The position numbers and the translations under genes were made by a program. A DNA stretch of 64,000 nucleotides, from the NCBI RefSeq assembly GCF_022701295.1, contig NZ_CP033204.1, positions 2,170,001 to 2,234,000 of the forward strand, in the 5' to 3' direction. The notes beneath the pieces were generated by a model. The model worked only from the letters and a program-made list of their open reading frames with translations, ran no database searches and was not told the origin of the DNA. The stretch comes from Sphingopyxis sp. YF1 (GTDB lineage: Bacteria; Pseudomonadota; Alphaproteobacteria; Sphingomonadales; Sphingomonadaceae). Position 1 is the stretch's first letter. Each line of letters opens with the position of its first letter. Shown here piece after piece: positions 28,628-39,034 of this stretch.

Positions 28628-31600
28628 CTATCGCACCCGGAAATCGCGCGGCGCGACGAGCGACAGCCGCGGATCGGCGATCCCCGTCACCATGTCGAGC
28701 CGCGCGACCAGATCGGGGTTGAGCACGAAACGCCGCCCCAGCTCGATGCGAATGTCGAGCCCCGTGTCGGGGTCGGGGGTGGTGACGATGATCCGCCCGC
28801 GCGCCTCGTCGCTGCTCGCCGCGAAGCGCGCGATCTCGTCGATCGCCGCGGCCGCGTCGACACGGCATTCGAGCTGGAGCGCGGCGGTCGCCGCGATGTC
28901 GGCGAGCGGCTGCGCGCCGCGCACCGTGACGCGCGGCGTTTCCTCGCCCTCGAGCAGGTCGAGCTCGACCGACAGGATCGCACAGCCGCCCTCGGCGGCC
29001 AGCGTCTCGAGCGTCTTGCCCGCCATCTCGTCGAAACAGCTCGACTGGAACTGCCCGCTGCGGTCCGACAACGTCAGGTTGAGGAAGCGGTTGCCGCGCT
29101 GCGACACGCGCGGACGCGCGCTTTCGACCATCGCCGCCATCACCATCGGGATGCGCGTGCCCGGCGTCATTTCGACATTGTCGCAGATGTCGCCATAGCT
29201 GCGCGCGCCGCGCGCCAGAATGATGGCCTCAAATTGCTCGACCGGGTGCGACGAGAAATAGAAGCCGAACGCCTCCTTCTCGCGCGTCATCCGCTCGGCG
29301 AGCGTCCAGGGCTCGGCGGCGGGCAGCTGGAGCGCGGGGGCGATCGCGATGTCGCCGCCGAACAGCCCGCCCTGCCCCGTCGAGCGCTCGTGCGCCGAGC
29401 TGTTGGCGCAGGCGAGCAGCGCTTCGGCTCCCGCAAAGGCGCGCGGGCGCTCGGGCTCGACACAGTCGAACGCACCCGCCGCGGCGAGCGCTTCGATCTG
29501 ACGCCGGTTGAGCTGCTTGGGGTCGATGCGCCCGGCGAAGTCGTCGAGGCTCGCGAAATCGCCGTGCGCGTGGCGCTCGGCGACCAGCGCTTCCATCGCT
29601 TTCTCGCCGACACCCTTGAGCGCGCCGAGCGCGTAGCGCACCGCCAGCCCCTCGTCGGACCGGCCGACCGCAAAATCGGCCTCGCTGTCGTTCACCGACG
29701 GCGGCGTCACCGCGACGCCCAGCCGGCGCATGTCGTCGATGAAGATCGACAATTTGTCGGTCTGGTGGCTGTCGAACGACATCGACGCGGCAAAGAATTC
29801 GTGCGGATAATGCGCCTTCAGCCACGCCGTCTGGTACGACAGCAGCGCATAGGCCGCGGCATGGCTCTTGTTGAAGCCATAGCCGGCGAATTTGTCGATC
29901 AAGTCGAACAGTTCGTTCGCCGCCTTGGGGGCGATCTGGTTATGCTCGCCGCACCCCTTGACGAAGGTCTCGCGCTGCGCGTCCATCTCGGCCTGGACCT
30001 TCTTGCCCATCGCGCGGCGGAGCAGGTCGGCGCCGCCGAGGCTGTAGCCCGCCAGGATCTGCGCCGCCTGCATCACCTGTTCCTGATAGACGAAGATGCC
30101 ATAGGTTTCGGCGAGAATGCCTTCGAGCAGCGGGTGCGGATAGGCGATCGCCTCGCGCCCGTTCTTGCGCGCGCCGAACAGCGGGATATTGTCCATCGGC
30201 CCCGGCCGATACAGCGCGACGAGCGCGATGATGTCGCCGAAATTGGTCGGCTTCACCGCCGACAGCGTGCGCCGCATGCCTTCGGATTCGAGCTGGAACA
30301 CCCCCACCGTCTCGCCGCGCTGGAGCAGTTCATAGACCCCCGGATCGTCCCAGCCGAGCGCGTCGAGATCGACGTCGACCCCGCGCAGCGCGAGCAGCCG
30401 CCGCGCTTCCTTGAGCACCGACAGCGTCTTCAGCCCCAGGAAGTCGAACTTCACCAGCCCCGCGCTCTCGACATATTTCATGTCGAACTGGGTCACCGGC
30501 ATGTCCGACCGCGGATCGCGATAGAGCGGGACGAGCTGGTCGAGCGGGCGGTCGCCGATGACGACGCCCGCGGCATGCGTCGAGCTGTGCCGCGGCAGGC
30601 CTTCGAGCTGGCGCGCCATGTCGAACAGGCGGCGCACCCCGTCGTCCTGCTTATACTCGGTCATCAGCTCGGCGACGCCGTTCAGCGCGCGTTCGAGCGT
30701 CCACGGGTCGGTCGGATGGTTGGGCACCAGCTTCGCGAGCCGGTCGACCTGACCATAGCTCATCTGGAGCACGCGTCCGGTATCCTTGAGCACCGCACGT
30801 GCCTTGAGCTTACCGAAGGTGATGATCTGCGCGACGGTATCGCGGCCGTATTTCTCCTGCACATAGCGGATCACCTCGCCGCGCCGCGTTTCGCAGAAGT
30901 CGATGTCGAAGTCGGGCATCGAGACGCGTTCGGGGTTGAGGAAGCGCTCGAACAGCAGGCCGAGTTTGAGCGGATCGAGGTCGGTAATGGTGAGCGCCCA
31001 GGCGACGAGGCTTCCCGCGCCCGACCCGCGCCCCGGCCCGACCGGGATGTCGTGCGCCTTCGCCCATTTGATGAAGTCGGCAACGATCAGGAAGTAGCCG
31101 GGAAAGCCCATCTGGACGATGACCCCGACCTCGAAATCGAGCCGCGCGAGATAGGCGTTGCGCTCTTCCTCGCCCAGATCGGGATAGTGCGCGAGCCGCG
31201 CCTCGAGCCCGGCGCGCGCATCGGCGGCAAGCTGCGCCGCCTCGCCCTCGCGGTCGCCCGCGAGGCTGGGGAGGATCGGCTTGCGCTTCGGCGCCATGAA
31301 GGCGCAGCGCTGCGCCACGGTCAGGCTGTTACGGATCGCTTCGGGCAGGTCGCTGAACGCGTCCTCCATCGCCTCGGCGGGCTTGAGCCACGCCTCGGGG
31401 CTCGAAACGCGGCGGTCCTCGCTCTCGACATAGGCCGACTGCGCGATGCACAGCATCGCATCATGCGCGGGGTGGAACTGCGGCTCGACGAAATTGGCGG
31501 GATTGGTCGCGACCAGCGGCAGCGCGCGCGCATAGGCCAGGTCAATCAGCGCCGCCTCGGCCGCCTTCTCGGTCGCATCGCCGCGCCGCGACAATTCGAT

Positions 31601-32116
31601 ATAGAGCCGTCCCGCGAACAGCGCTTCGAGCTGTTCGACATAGTCATTCGCCGCCGTCTTCTGCTCACCCGCCAGCAGCCGCGCGAGCGCGCCCTCGCCG
31701 CCGCCGGTCAGGCAGATCAGCCCGTCGGCCTTGCCCGCGAGCGCCGACAGCGGCACGTGCGGGTCCTGCTCCACCGGGCGGCCGAGATGCGCCGCCGATA
31801 CCAGCGCGCACAGATTGTCGTACCCCGCCTCGTCCTGCGCATAGAGCGCGAGCCAGTCGATCTGCGGCGCACCGTTCGCGAGCCGCGGCCCCGGCCGCGC
31901 GACGCTCAGGAAGATTCCGACGATCGGCTGGACCCCTGCCGCCTTGCACGCGTCGCCGAATGCCATCGCGCCATAGAGCCCGTTGCGGTCGCAGATCGCG
32001 ACGGCCGGAAAGCCGCGCTCGCGCGCCGCCTTGGCAATGGACTTCGGCTCGATCGCCCCCTCCAGCATGGTGAAACTGGAAAAGACGCGCAGGGGAACAA
32101 AGGGGCTGTAGGCCAT
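28628..32116 (-). CDS. dnaE: DNA polymerase III subunit alpha
   Basis: Replicative polymerase catalytic subunit, 1162 residues, the normal DnaE length. Visible are an N-terminal PHP domain, the polymerase active-site region (GRGSGAGSLVAWALTITDLD and PDFDIDFCETRRGEVI), the helix-hairpin-helix region near ALKGVGEKAMEAL and the OB fold near VSQRGNRFLNLTLSD. In the PHP domain the two His of the first metal motif (HLRVH in E. coli) are PLRVF here, so that site cannot bind metal normally. It is divergent from the Yip1-type gene. Confidence 0.96.
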   Translation of the reverse strand: MAYSPFVPLRVFSSFTMLEGAIEPKSIAKAARERGFPAVAICDRNGLYGAMAFGDACKAAGVQPIVGIFLSVARPGPRLANGAPQIDWLALYAQDEAGYDNLCALVSAAHLGRPVEQDPHVPLSALAGKADGLICLTGGGEGALARLLAGEQKTAANDYVEQLEALFAGRLYIELSRRGDATEKAAEAALIDLAYARALPLVATNPANFVEPQFHPAHDAMLCIAQSAYVESEDRRVSSPEAWLKPAEAMEDAFSDLPEAIRNSLTVAQRCAFMAPKRKPILPSLAGDREGEAAQLAADARAGLEARLAHYPDLGEEERNAYLARLDFEVGVIVQMGFPGYFLIVADFIKWAKAHDIPVGPGRGSGAGSLVAWALTITDLDPLKLGLLFERFLNPERVSMPDFDIDFCETRRGEVIRYVQEKYGRDTVAQIITFGKLKARAVLKDTGRVLQMSYGQVDRLAKLVPNHPTDPWTLERALNGVAELMTEYKQDDGVRRLFDMARQLEGLPRHSSTHAAGVVIGDRPLDQLVPLYRDPRSDMPVTQFDMKYVESAGLVKFDFLGLKTLSVLKEARRLLALRGVDVDLDALGWDDPGVYELLQRGETVGVFQLESEGMRRTLSAVKPTNFGDIIALVALYRPGPMDNIPLFGARKNGREAIAYPHPLLEGILAETYGIFVYQEQVMQAAQILAGYSLGGADLLRRAMGKKVQAEMDAQRETFVKGCGEHNQIAPKAANELFDLIDKFAGYGFNKSHAAAYALLSYQTAWLKAHYPHEFFAASMSFDSHQTDKLSIFIDDMRRLGVAVTPPSVNDSEADFAVGRSDEGLAVRYALGALKGVGEKAMEALVAERHAHGDFASLDDFAGRIDPKQLNRRQIEALAAAGAFDCVEPERPRAFAGAEALLACANSSAHERSTGQGGLFGGDIAIAPALQLPAAEPWTLAERMTREKEAFGFYFSSHPVEQFEAIILARGARSYGDICDNVEMTPGTRIPMVMAAMVESARPRVSQRGNRFLNLTLSDRSGQFQSSCFDEMAGKTLETLAAEGGCAILSVELDLLEGEETPRVTVRGAQPLADIAATAALQLECRVDAAAAIDEIARFAASSDEARGRIIVTTPDPDTGLDIRIELGRRFVLNPDLVARLDMVTGIADPRLSLVAPRDFRVR

Positions 32117-32249
32117 CGCGCGACGCTAGGCGCGCGGCGCGATTCGCGAAAGGCCCATCGCGCCCGCCGCATCTGTGATCGGCGCCATTGCATCCGCCGC
32201 CAATCCATGTCCCAATCGCGTCCGTCGAAACAGCAAAGGGGAGACCGTC

Positions 32250-32900
32250 ATGACAACGCCCGGCCAGCCTGGTTCCGCCGGTTTGATCGATCGAGCCAAG
32301 GCCATGATATTGCAACCTAAAACCGAATGGGAGACCGTAGCGGCCGAACCCGACTCGGCGCAGGCGATCTTCATGCGCTACGTCGTCCCGCTCGCCGCAA
32401 TCGGCCCGATCGCCGGTTTCATCGGCATGCAGGTCTTCGGACTGCAGTTCCTCGGCATCAGTTTCAAACCCACGCTGATGGGCGGACTGACGCAGGCGGT
32501 CGTGTCCTATGTGCTCGCACTCGTGTCGGTGTGGGTGCTGACCTTCATCATCGATGCGCTCGCCCCCCAGTTCGGCGGCGCATCGGATCGCACCCAGGCG
32601 ATGAAGCTCGCCGCCTATTCGGCCACCGCGGGCTATCTCGGCGGCGTCTTCGGACTGGTACCCGCCGTCGCGGCGCTGGGCATCCTCGCCGGCCTCTACG
32701 GTCTCTACCTCCTCTATCTCGGCGCCACCCCAGTGATGAAGGTGCCGCAGGACCGCGCGGTGCTTTATGTCGTGATCATCATCGTCGCGACGATCGTCGT
32801 CTATATCGTCATGGGGATGATCGCGAGCACCCTGACGCAGCCATTCCTGACCCCGCCGCCGGTGACGATCAGCCTCGCCGACGCGACCTACCTAGCCTAG
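32250..32900 (+). CDS. Yip1-family membrane protein
   Basis: 216-residue inner-membrane protein. After a soluble N terminus (LIDRAKAMILQPKTEWE, typical of bacterial Yip1 proteins) come about five hydrophobic helices, including the VVSYVLALVSVWVLTFIIDA and VLYVVIIIVATIVVYIVMGM stretches. The ATG at 32250 has GGGGAG 6 bases upstream; an in-frame ATG at 32175 lacks a site. The function of bacterial Yip1 proteins is not established. Confidence 0.82.
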   Translation: MTTPGQPGSAGLIDRAKAMILQPKTEWETVAAEPDSAQAIFMRYVVPLAAIGPIAGFIGMQVFGLQFLGISFKPTLMGGLTQAVVSYVLALVSVWVLTFIIDALAPQFGGASDRTQAMKLAAYSATAGYLGGVFGLVPAVAALGILAGLYGLYLLYLGATPVMKVPQDRAVLYVVIIIVATIVVYIVMGMIASTLTQPFLTPPPVTISLADATYLA

Positions 32901-33144
32901 CATAGCTTCGCGTCCGGCTAGTCCGGATCGTTCCTCGCCGTGGCCCCGAGCCTGTCGAAGGGCGCCTGTCCGGAAAGTACCCGGCGACGGGTCGGGCCTA
33001 CGCTCGATCCGGGCGAGGCAAACTTCTCAGCGAACGCCTCCTTCCTCTCCGGGAAGGGGGCTTTCGGCTTCGCGTCAGGTTGAGCCCGTTTCCGTACCGG
33101 GTGCCTGCGCCCCCGTCCCGCCCCGCCTGCCCGATCGGGCGGCG
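32901..33144. other. Intergenic region between convergent Yip1 and gpx genes
   Basis: 244 bases without a supported gene. It contains one family-2 repeat unit (about 32943-32966, GAGCCTGTCGAAGG). I see no T-run terminator and no RNA gene. Confidence 0.5.
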
Positions 33145-33621
33145 CTACCCCAGCAGGTCCTCGATCTCCTTGCGGAGCTGTTCGGGCTTGGTCGTCGGCG
33201 CGTGGCGCGACACCACCTTGCCGTCGCGCCCGACGAGGAATTTTGTGAAGTTCCACTTGATCCCGCTGCCCAGCAGCCCGGTCTTTTCCTTTTTTAGATA
33301 TTGGAAGATCGGGTCGGCGCCGTCGCCGTTGACGTCGATCTTCGCCATCAGCGGAAAGCTGACATCATAGGTCAGCGAACAGAAATTCCTGATTTCCTCC
33401 GCATCGCCGGGCTCCTGCGCGCCAAACTGGTTGCACGGAAAAGCGAGGATTTCGAACCCGCGATCCCTGTAATCGCGATACAGTTCCTCCAGCCCCTCAT
33501 ATTGCGGGGTGAAGCCGCATTTGGACGCGGTGTTGACGATCAGCAGCACCTTGCCCCGGTAATCGGCCAGCGACTGCGTGCCGCCACCGGGCAGCTTCGC
33601 GGAAAGATCGTAAAGCGCCAT
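33145..33621 (-). CDS. Glutathione peroxidase family thiol peroxidase
   Basis: 158-residue peroxidase reducing hydroperoxides. The peroxidatic site is TASKCGFTPQY (Cys35), followed by LAFPCNQFGAQEPG with the active-site Gln and a possible resolving Cys, and KWNFTKFLV with the catalytic Trp and Asn. A second Cys in the FPCNQFG helix region is typical of thioredoxin-using members, so thioredoxin may be the real reductant. No signal peptide, so cytoplasmic. Confidence 0.93.
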   Translation of the reverse strand: MALYDLSAKLPGGGTQSLADYRGKVLLIVNTASKCGFTPQYEGLEELYRDYRDRGFEILAFPCNQFGAQEPGDAEEIRNFCSLTYDVSFPLMAKIDVNGDGADPIFQYLKKEKTGLLGSGIKWNFTKFLVGRDGKVVSRHAPTTKPEQLRKEIEDLLG

Positions 33622-33650
33622 CGTCGGTCCCCTCCGGTTGAAACCGCAGC

Positions 33651-34320
<670 letters not shown>

Positions 34321-34328
<8 letters not shown>

Positions 34329-35571
34329 AACGCAGCACCTGCACGGGGTCGGTGTTCGCCGCCTTGAGCGCCGGATAGAGCGTCGCGAGGAAGCTGAAGA
34401 CAATCGCCATCAGCGCGATGCCGACGATCTCGAACGGGTCGGGTTTCGACGGCAGTTCGGTGAGGAAGCGGATCGACGGGTCCCACAGCGGCTGGCCGCT
34501 CACCCATTCGAAGAACCGCAGCACACCCTGCCGGAAATAGAGCAGCCCGAACCCGATAGCCATGCCGACCAGCGTGCCCGCAACGCCGATCGACAGGCCG
34601 ATCGCCATGAAGATGCGCATCACCGCGTCGCGCGGCGCGCCCATCGTGCGCAGGATCGCCATGTCGCGCGTCTTGGCGCGCACCAGCATGATCAGCGACG
34701 AGATGATGTTGAACGCCGCGACGAGCACGATCAGCGACAGGATGACGAACATCGCGACGCGCTCGATCGACAGCGCCTCGAACAGGCTGCTGTTCATCTG
34801 CCGCCAGTCGGAAATGATCGCCTGCGCCGCAATCTTCTGTTGCAGCGGCGCCAGTATCTCGCCGACGCGGTCGGGGTCGTTGGTCTTGATCTCGATCATC
34901 CCGACCTGGTCGCCGGTGAGCAACAGCAGTTGCGCATCCTCCATCGGCATCACGACATAGGCCTTGTCGAAATCATACACGCCGATCTCGAACACCGCGG
35001 CGACGCGATAGCTGATCTCGCGCGGAACGGTGCCGAAGGGGGTCGATCGCCCCGCGGGGTTGATGATCGTGATGCTCGACCCGACCGTCGCGCCCAGGTT
35101 GCGCGCCAGTTCGGTGCCGATCGCGACATTGCCCGATCCCGGGATCAGCGCATTGAGGCTGCCCTGCCCGACCTTGCCCCCCAGCACCTCGTTGCGGCGG
35201 ATATCGGCGACGGTCATGCCGCGCACCAAAATGCCCTCGACGCGGCCGTTGAAGGTGGTGAGCAGCGGCTGTTCGATCAACGGGGTCGCCGACACGACCC
35301 CCGGGGTCGCCTTGACCTCCTTGAGCATGCCCTGCCAGTCGTCGAGCCGTCCGCCGAACCCCTGCACCACCGCGTGACCGTTCAGTCCGACGATCTTGTC
35401 GAACAGGTCGGCGCGCACGCCGTTCATCACGCTCATCACGATCACCAGCGCCGCGACGCCGAGCATGACGGCGGTGAAGCTGAACGCCGCGGCGACAAAG
35501 ATGAAGCCCTCGCCGCGTTGCGGCAGCAGATAGCGTTTGAAGATGGTGCGCTCATATGGACGCAGGATCAT
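34321..35571 (-). CDS. lolC: Lipoprotein-releasing system permease, LolC/LolE type
   Basis: 416-residue FtsX-fold permease. The N-terminal [14 protein letters not shown] segment precedes the first helix ([20 protein letters not shown]). A ~220-residue periplasmic domain follows, then three C-terminal helices including [20 protein letters not shown], a MacB/FtsX signature. This is the four-helix LolC/E layout. Only one permease gene is present, so it probably works as a homodimer, as in species with a single LolF-like subunit. Confidence 0.92.
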
Positions 35572-35969
35572 GATGCGGTCGGTCCCTCGCAAGCGCGCGA
35601 AATGGCGGTCATGGCGCCGCTTTAGGGGGCGGCCCGGGCGCTGGCAATGGGCCGCTGCGACGGCGATTGTTGCGAACGAGTCGCAGAATCTGTTGCCCAA
35701 CGGCCACAGCGCGCCGCAAAGTGACGCCGCGGGTGCCGCCAGAGGGTGACAATCCGCCTCGCGCGCCCTAGCCCAACGACTTCTGGATCAAGCGGCCCGA
35801 AGGCCCGGTTCCAGGGAGTGCAGGCCTTTCGCCTGGCCTGCGCAAAGGGGGATGGCGATGTTCGTCACAGGCGCCCGGGTCTCGATATCGAGGCCCGGGC
35901 GTTGTGATTCCTGCGTGAAACTCTGATTCCGGCGCAGCGCGCCGCCCCTGCAAGCGGGGGATCTTCGCT
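35572..35969. other. 398-bp gap rich in hairpins between lolC and the Crp-type gene
   Basis: No gene of normal length. It holds GCAGGCC (35820-35826) facing GGCCTGC (35835-35841), a 30-bp near-perfect palindrome at 35872-35901, and a CCCC/GGGG hairpin near 35945-35957. A 24-codon plus-strand frame (35852-35926, starting MAMFVTGARVSISRP) has GGGGG before it and spans the palindrome; coding is unproven. A structured small RNA is another option. Confidence 0.45.
35872..35901. repeat. 30-bp near-perfect palindrome
   Basis: CGCCCGGG, T, CTCGAT then ATCGAG, G, CCCGGGCG: complementary over 15 positions with only a T/G mismatch, which would pair as U-G in RNA. There is no loop. Its role is unknown; a dimeric protein site or the stem of a structured RNA would fit. 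Confidence 0.6.
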
Positions 35970-36653
35970 TCAGCCCTCGCTCTCGCTGATATCCTCGAGC
36001 GTATCGACGTCGAGCACGCGCACCCGTCCCTGCTCGAGCGAGATGATCCCCGATTCCTCCCAGCTCCTGAGCTGGCGGTTGATATGCTCGCGGCTCATCC
36101 CCGCGAAATTGCCGAGCTCGGTCTGGCTCAGCTCCACGCGCGCCGCTTCGGGGCTGTCCTTGCGAATCAGACGCTTGAGATAGCGCGCCAGCCGCGGACC
36201 CGAGGCATAGGCGCGGTCGCTCTCGATCGTCTGGTCGGCGGTGCGCAGTCGCCGCGCGAGCTGCTGCATCAGCGACCAGGCGAAATCGGGGTGGCTGGTG
36301 ACGAAGTCGCGCAGCGCGTTGCGGCCGAGCTGGAGCGCACTGCCCGCGCTCGTCGCGGTCACCGATGCGGTGCGCTCGCCGCCGTCGAGCAGCGCGATCT
36401 CGCCGAGCACCGCACCGGGCTCGGCATAGGCGAGCACGATCTCGCGCCCGCCCGCGGTCAGCATCGACACGCGCGCGCTGCCCTCGGTCAGGATCAGCAG
36501 GCTGTCGCCCGCATCGCCCTGCGCCAGCAATTCCTTGCCCTTGGCGAAGCGCATTTCGACCGCGCGCCCCGCAATCTCGGCCCAGTCGTCGGCGCCCAGT
36601 CCGGTGAAGATGCTGTCGGGGCCCTGAAGTGCGGCGAGTTTCGCGTGATCCAT
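35970..36653 (-). CDS. Crp/Fnr-family transcription regulator
   Basis: 227-residue regulator. An N-terminal cyclic-nucleotide-binding fold (about residues 15-130; KELLAQGDAGDSLLILTEGS and PGAVLGEIALLDGGERTASV) is followed by a C-terminal winged helix with recognition segment SQTELGNFAGMSREHINRQL. No Fnr-type N-terminal cysteines are present, so oxygen sensing by an iron-sulfur cluster is not expected. The usual cAMP-contacting Arg-Ser pair appears as ERTAS, so nucleotide binding is possible. Targets are unknown. Confidence 0.88.
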   Translation of the reverse strand: MDHAKLAALQGPDSIFTGLGADDWAEIAGRAVEMRFAKGKELLAQGDAGDSLLILTEGSARVSMLTAGGREIVLAYAEPGAVLGEIALLDGGERTASVTATSAGSALQLGRNALRDFVTSHPDFAWSLMQQLARRLRTADQTIESDRAYASGPRLARYLKRLIRKDSPEAARVELSQTELGNFAGMSREHINRQLRSWEESGIISLEQGRVRVLDVDTLEDISESEG

Positions 36654-36680
36654 AAGCCCTGCTTCCCCTGTTTGCCGGCG

Positions 36681-38312
36681 TCAGACCAGCCGGCTGTGCT
36701 TCACCGCCGCCTCGACGAACCCGGCGAACAGCGGGTGCGGCTCGAAGGGTTTCGACTTGAGCTCCGGATGGAATTGCACCCCGATGAACCAGGGATGGTC
36801 CGGCCGCTCGACGATTTCGGGCAGCATGCCATCGGGCGACATGCCTGAAAAGACCAGTCCGCCCGATTCGAGCCGGTCGCGATACGCGCCATTGACCTCG
36901 TAGCGGTGCCGATGGCGCTCGCTGATCGCGTTCGCGCCATAGATCGCCGCGACATGGCTGTTCGGCGACAGCTTCGCCTCATAGGCGCCGAGCCGCATCG
37001 TGCCGCCCAGGTCGGTGTCGGCGCCGCGCTGCTGCAGCCCCTCGGCGCTCATCCATTCGGTGATCATGCCGACGACGGGTTCGTCGGTCGGACCGAATTC
37101 GGTGCTCGACGCACCCGCGATCCCGCTCGTGTTGCGTGCGCCCTCGATGCACGCCATCTGCATGCCGAGGCAGATGCCGAGGAAGGGTACGCCGCGTTCG
37201 CGCGCAAAGCGCACGCTCGAAATCTTGCCTTCGGACCCGCGCTCGCCGAAACCGCCGGGGACGAGAATGCCGTGGAGCGGCTCGAGGTTGGCGGCAAGAT
37301 CGTCATCGGCCTCGAACATCTCGGCATCGAGCCAGCGGATGTTCACCTTGACGCGGTGCGCGAGGCCGCCGTGCACCAGCGCCTCGTTGAGGCTCTTGTA
37401 CGCATCGGGCAGCGAGACATATTTGCCGACCACGCCGATCGTCACCTCGCCCTCGGGGTGCCGCTTGCGATCCATGATATCGTACCAGCGGGTCAGGTCG
37501 GGATCGGGCGCGTCGTGGATACCGAAAGCACGCAGCACTTCGCTGTCCAGCCCCTCGCCATGATATTGTACCGGCACCGAATAGATCGAATCGGCGTCGA
37601 GGGCCGGGATCACCGCTTCCTTGCGCACGTTGCAGAACTGCGCGATCTTCGCGCGCTCGCCCTCGGGCAGCGGCTTTTCGCAGCGGCACAGCAATATGTC
37701 GGGCTGGACGCCGAGCGACGCCAGTTCGCGCACGCTGTGCTGGGTCGGCTTGGTCTTCAGTTCGCCCGCGGCGGCGATGTACGGCACCAGCGTGACATGG
37801 ACCGACAGCGTCTTGTCGCGCCCTTCCTCGTTGCGCAGCTGGCGGATCGCCTCGATGAAGGGAAGCGATTCGATGTCGCCGACGGTGCCGCCGATCTCGC
37901 ACAGCACGAAATCGAGGTCGTCGGTCTCGGCGCGGGCGAAAGCCTTGATCGCGTCGGTGACGTGCGGGACGACCTGCACCGTCGCGCCCAGATAGTCGCC
38001 GCGGCGTTCCTTGGTGATGATCTGCTGATAGATGCGGCCCGAGGTGACATTGTCGCTCTGGCGCGCCGCGACGCCGGTAAAGCGCTCGTAATGGCCGAGG
38101 TCGAGGTCGGTCTCGGCGCCGTCGTCGGTCACATAGACCTCGCCGTGCTGATAGGGCGACATCGTGCCCGGATCGACGTTGAGATAGGGATCGAACTTCC
38201 GGATACGGACGCGATAGCCACGCGCTTGCAGCAAAGCCGCGAGGCTTGCCGCCATCAGACCTTTGCCAAGCGAGGAGACCACGCCGCCGGTGATAAAAAT
38301 GAACCGCGCCAT
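36681..38312 (-). CDS. pyrG: CTP synthase
   Basis: Converts UTP to CTP with glutamine as nitrogen donor; 543 residues. The synthetase domain starts [20 protein letters not shown] and includes [20 protein letters not shown]. The glutamine amidotransferase domain has the nucleophile in [10 protein letters not shown] and catalytic His-Glu in [12 protein letters not shown]. Standard length and motif order. It lies 27 bases upstream of the Crp-type gene on the same strand. Confidence 0.97.
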   Translation of the reverse strand: MARFIFITGGVVSSLGKGLMAASLAALLQARGYRVRIRKFDPYLNVDPGTMSPYQHGEVYVTDDGAETDLDLGHYERFTGVAARQSDNVTSGRIYQQIITKERRGDYLGATVQVVPHVTDAIKAFARAETDDLDFVLCEIGGTVGDIESLPFIEAIRQLRNEEGRDKTLSVHVTLVPYIAAAGELKTKPTQHSVRELASLGVQPDILLCRCEKPLPEGERAKIAQFCNVRKEAVIPALDADSIYSVPVQYHGEGLDSEVLRAFGIHDAPDPDLTRWYDIMDRKRHPEGEVTIGVVGKYVSLPDAYKSLNEALVHGGLAHRVKVNIRWLDAEMFEADDDLAANLEPLHGILVPGGFGERGSEGKISSVRFARERGVPFLGICLGMQMACIEGARNTSGIAGASSTEFGPTDEPVVGMITEWMSAEGLQQRGADTDLGGTMRLGAYEAKLSPNSHVAAIYGANAISERHRHRYEVNGAYRDRLESGGLVFSGMSPDGMLPEIVERPDHPWFIGVQFHPELKSKPFEPHPLFAGFVEAAVKHSRLV

Positions 38313-38421
38313 GGGAGGAAAGACTTACTCAACAGGAGGGGGACGGCGCAAGCCGTCGAATCACATGCGGCGGAAAATATTCCGCCGCGGCGAATGCGAA
38401 GGCGCCGGACGGCGCCCGCGC

Positions 38422-38862
38422 TTATTTCTTGGCTGGGGCCGGCTGCTGCGCGGGTGCGCTGTCGGCCGCTGCCGCCGCGGCGGCAGCCGCAAGCGGATCG
38501 TCGCTGGGCAGCGCCTGCGCCGGGGCGCCGGCCGCCGGGGCCTGCGCCGGCGCGGTCAGCGGCGATGCGCTGCCGCCGGCCGCCTGGCCGCTCTTCGACA
38601 GCGAGGTATCGATCGTCGAACCGCCGGTACCGCCGACCGAGGCCATCGCCGCGAGGACGATCGACAGGCCGACAAAGGCGGTCGCGAGAATGGTGGTGGC
38701 ACGCGTCATGAAGTCCGCCGCGCCGCGCGCCGAAAGCAGTCCGGCCGGGCTGCCGCCGACGCCGAGCCCGCCACCTTCCGACTTCTGCATCAAGATGACG
38801 CCGATCATCGCGGCCGCGACGACGGCCTGGACGACGAGCAGGAAGGTGAAGAGGTTCGACAT
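38422..38862 (-). CDS. secG: Preprotein translocase subunit SecG
   Basis: 146-residue SecG. Two N-terminal membrane helices flank the conserved cytoplasmic loop MQKSEGGGLGVGGSPAGLLS and RGAADFMTRAT. After about residue 75 comes a low-complexity Ala/Pro/Ser tail ending APAKK, longer than in E. coli but common in alphaproteobacteria. Part of the SecYEG export channel. It is transcribed in the tpiA-secG-pyrG direction. Confidence 0.92.
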   Translation of the reverse strand: MSNLFTFLLVVQAVVAAAMIGVILMQKSEGGGLGVGGSPAGLLSARGAADFMTRATTILATAFVGLSIVLAAMASVGGTGGSTIDTSLSKSGQAAGGSASPLTAPAQAPAAGAPAQALPSDDPLAAAAAAAAADSAPAQQPAPAKK

Positions 38863-38954
38863 CGAAAATTCCTGAAAACGGGATGGACCGTCAACCGGCC
38901 GATCTGGCGGTGCACATAGAGACGAAGCGGCGTTTCTTCAACCCGCAAGGACTC

Positions 38955-39032
38955 CCGTCGCCCCCGCGAAGGCAGGGACGGCCGGCGGTCTGGTGCAACT
39001 TTGCTCGCGCGCCCGCTTTCGCGGGGGCCAGC
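38955..39032. repeat. Paired palindromic repeat, family 1 (tpiA-secG gap)
   Basis: Units at 38955-38981 (core CGCCCCCGCGAAGGCAGGGA) and 39008-39032 (core CCCGCTTTCGCGGGGG) are diverged inverted copies of the family-1 palindrome. The pair ends 2 bases before the tpiA stop. Confidence 0.65.
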
Positions 39033-39034
39033 CG

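Noticed and set aside
28463..32320. 1285-codon plus-strand open frame opposite dnaE
   Set aside because: Translation is an Arg/His/Asp-rich mirror of dnaE codons with no recognisable domain; dnaE on the minus strand has every expected motif.
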